From NCBI RefSeq assembly GCF_023242365.1, contig NZ_JALLIX010000022.1:1-64000 (forward strand): a stretch of 64,000 nt of DNA, written 5' to 3'. Origin of the DNA: Pseudomonas sp. MWU13-2100. Lineage in GTDB: Bacteria > Pseudomonadota > Gammaproteobacteria > Pseudomonadales > Pseudomonadaceae. Shown here piece after piece: positions 62,875 to 64,000 of this stretch. Both the position numbers and the translations under genes were made by a program. The notes beneath the pieces are model-generated. The model worked only from the letters and a program-made list of their open reading frames with translations. It made no database searches and was not told the DNA's origin. How positions within the stretch are numbered: position 1 is the stretch's first letter; the number at the start of each line of letters is the position of its first letter.

Positions 62875-62896
62875 GTTGTCTCTGAAGTGAGACAAC
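62875..62896. promoter_or_regulatory. Candidate enhancer site for the sigma54 activator
   Basis: GTTGTCTC (62875-62882), six-base spacer TGAAGT, and GAGACAAC (62889-62896) form a perfect palindrome, about 85 bases upstream of the -12 element. That distance is normal for an enhancer-binding protein. Two more copies of GTTGTCTCT lie at 63045 and 63065, near the end of the activator gene. Confidence 0.6.
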
Positions 62897-62949
62897 TTGG
62901 TTGTCGAATTGAACAGGAGGGTGTCCCGGCTGTCAGGACCCCGACTTCC

Positions 62950-63041
62950 TGTGGGAGCGGAGCTTGCCCGCGAATACGGACCACGCGGTGTTTCAGGGGG
63001 ACCGAGTTATCGTTCTTCGCGGGCAAGCTCCGCTCCCACAG
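62950..63041. repeat. REPIN-like element (GGAGCGGAGCTTGC family)
   Basis: TGTGGGAGCGGAGCTTGCCC on the left mirrors GGCAAGCTCCGCTCCCACAG on the right, with about 50 bases between them. The inner part includes the sequence GACCGAGTTATCGTTCTTCG, which recurs near 28636 and 52431. Confidence 0.8.
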
Positions 63042-63073
63042 GAGGTTGTCTCTATTTGGGGATTGTTGTCTCT

Positions 63074-64000
63074 CTATTGAGATTGAGAGAGGCCCAAGGC
63101 AAGCATTTTCTTGTACAGGGTCGATCTACCCAAGCCCAGCCTGTGTGCGGCGTCTTCCACTTTTCCTGCACACTGCGCAAGAGTCGTCTCGATCAACTGT
63201 CGATCAAAACGCTCCCGGGCCGCGCTGAACGTTTCGTTGCCCGACGGCTCCAGGGCCCGCACCGGCGGCCGTTCCAACGCCTTGAACGTACCAATCGCCC
63301 CATGAATATCCGCCGCATTCAACACCTGCGCATCGCTCAACAGTGCCGCCCGTTCCAGCACATTGCGCAGTTCGCGGACATTCCCCGGCCAGGCGTGTCG
63401 GCCCAGCAGTTCCAGGGCCTGCGCCGTCAGCTCATGATGGCTGCGCAGCTCCTCGAGAATCGCTTCGCTCAACGCCGGCAAGTCTTCCAGGCGCTCGCGC
63501 AGAGGCGGCACCTGAATCGGCAGGACGTTAAGCCGGTAATACAGATCCGCGCGAAACTCGCCGCGCTGGATGGCTACCTCAAGGTCGGTCGAAGTGGCGG
63601 CGATCACCCGCACATCGCTGCGCAGCACCTCGTTGGAACCCACCGGTTCGAACTCCTTCTCCTGCAACACCCGCAACAGCTTGCTTTGCAGCGGCAGCGG
63701 CATATCGCCGATCTCATCGAGAAACAGCGTACCGCCCTGGGCGATCTGCAACTTGCCGGGACGGCCCTTGCGGTCCGCACCGGTAAAGGCCCCCGGCGCG
63801 GTGCCAAAGAACTCAGCCTCCAGCAAGGTCTCCGGAATCGCCGCGCTGTTGATGCTGACGAAGGCCTTGTGCGCCCGTGACGAAGCACTGTGAATCGCTT
63901 GGGCGAGCAGTTCCTTGCCGGTGCCGGTTTCCCCCAGCAGCAGGACCGGCGAGTCGCTGCTGGCGCCACGCCGGGCCCGGCGCTTGACCTCCAGGCTGGC
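63074..64000 (-). CDS. Sigma54-dependent Fis-family activator, partial (HbcR-like)
   Basis: The gene runs out of the window; the visible 308 residues begin in the AAA+ domain. GETGTGKE (Walker A) is followed by GAFTGA as in GTAPGAFTGADRKG (sigma54 contact loop), GGTLFLDEIGDMPLPLQSKLLRVLQEKEFEPVG (Walker B and sensor region), and RADLYYRLNVLPIQVPPLRERLEDLPAL. The C-terminal Fis helix-turn-helix is IETTLAQCAGKVEDAAHRLGLGRSTLYKKMLAL. The N-terminal sensor lies outside the window. Position next to a sigma54 promoter and a 3-hydroxybutyrate locus matches HbcR, known from P. aeruginosa. Confidence 0.9.
   Translation of the reverse strand, partial: ASLEVKRRARRGASSDSPVLLLGETGTGKELLAQAIHSASSRAHKAFVSINSAAIPETLLEAEFFGTAPGAFTGADRKGRPGKLQIAQGGTLFLDEIGDMPLPLQSKLLRVLQEKEFEPVGSNEVLRSDVRVIAATSTDLEVAIQRGEFRADLYYRLNVLPIQVPPLRERLEDLPALSEAILEELRSHHELTAQALELLGRHAWPGNVRELRNVLERAALLSDAQVLNAADIHGAIGTFKALERPPVRALEPSGNETFSAARERFDRQLIETTLAQCAGKVEDAAHRLGLGRSTLYKKMLALGLSQSQ

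Overview
The window reads as 64 kb of chromosome from a fluorescent Pseudomonas, most likely the P. fluorescens group. The reasons are the high GC content, the dense short-spaced gene layout, many REP/REPIN-like inverted repeats between convergent or adjacent genes, and a gene set typical of the genus: modABC, galU, gor, selD-mnmH, dctA, a fadB2x/fadAx-type acyl-CoA cluster and a sigma54-controlled 3-hydroxybutyrate locus. I see no rRNA, tRNA, CRISPR array, insertion sequence or prophage. This is mainly core and flexible metabolism, not a mobile island.

Layout. 0.1-4.8 kb: a stand-alone EPSP synthase with an unusual active-site motif, a HAD phosphatase, a decayed EAL-domain remnant, a lipoprotein and small genes. 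4.8-11.3 kb: an overlapping trio (outer-membrane protein, SLOG-fold protein, Na/Pi cotransporter) and an Mg2+ P-type ATPase. 11.7-17.1 kb: a GH63-like glucosidase and modABC behind a perfect ModE-type palindrome. 17.2-28.6 kb: nitronate monooxygenase-like enzyme, AlkB, several small proteins and lipoproteins, galU, gor, an AraC regulator, a quinone oxidoreductase-like enzyme and an amino-acid permease. 28.7-38.6 kb: a PhzF-RidA-AraC-cupin run, a GltP-type symporter, selD-mnmH, dctA and a fluoroacetate-dehalogenase-like hydrolase. 38.7-48.2 kb: an AraC regulator and a branched/short-chain acyl-CoA degradation module with a converging second block (acyl-CoA dehydrogenase and 3-hydroxyisobutyryl-CoA hydrolase-like). 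48.7-54.7 kb: a basic-amino-acid ABC transporter, an Lrp/AsnC regulator, a CtlX-type hydrolase and an arginine N-succinyltransferase homologue, which together look like one arginine/citrulline uptake and breakdown unit. 54.9-58.4 kb: a delta-60-repeat protein, a small exported protein and a Tat-exported tyrosinase. 58.4-64 kb: acetoacetyl-CoA synthetase, 3-hydroxybutyrate dehydrogenase, a GntP-family permease and a partial sigma54 activator (HbcR-like), with a readable -24/-12 promoter and a palindromic upstream site.

The least expected feature is the tyrosinase locus. The small exported protein just upstream of the tyrosinase matches the tyrosinase's own C-terminal domain along almost its whole length, so a detached copy of that domain is encoded beside the enzyme. 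That suggests a helper, chaperone or inhibitor. Starts were moved inward from the longest open frame where a ribosome-binding site, signal peptide or family length favoured it. All functional calls rest on motif and sequence recognition by eye; no database search was run.
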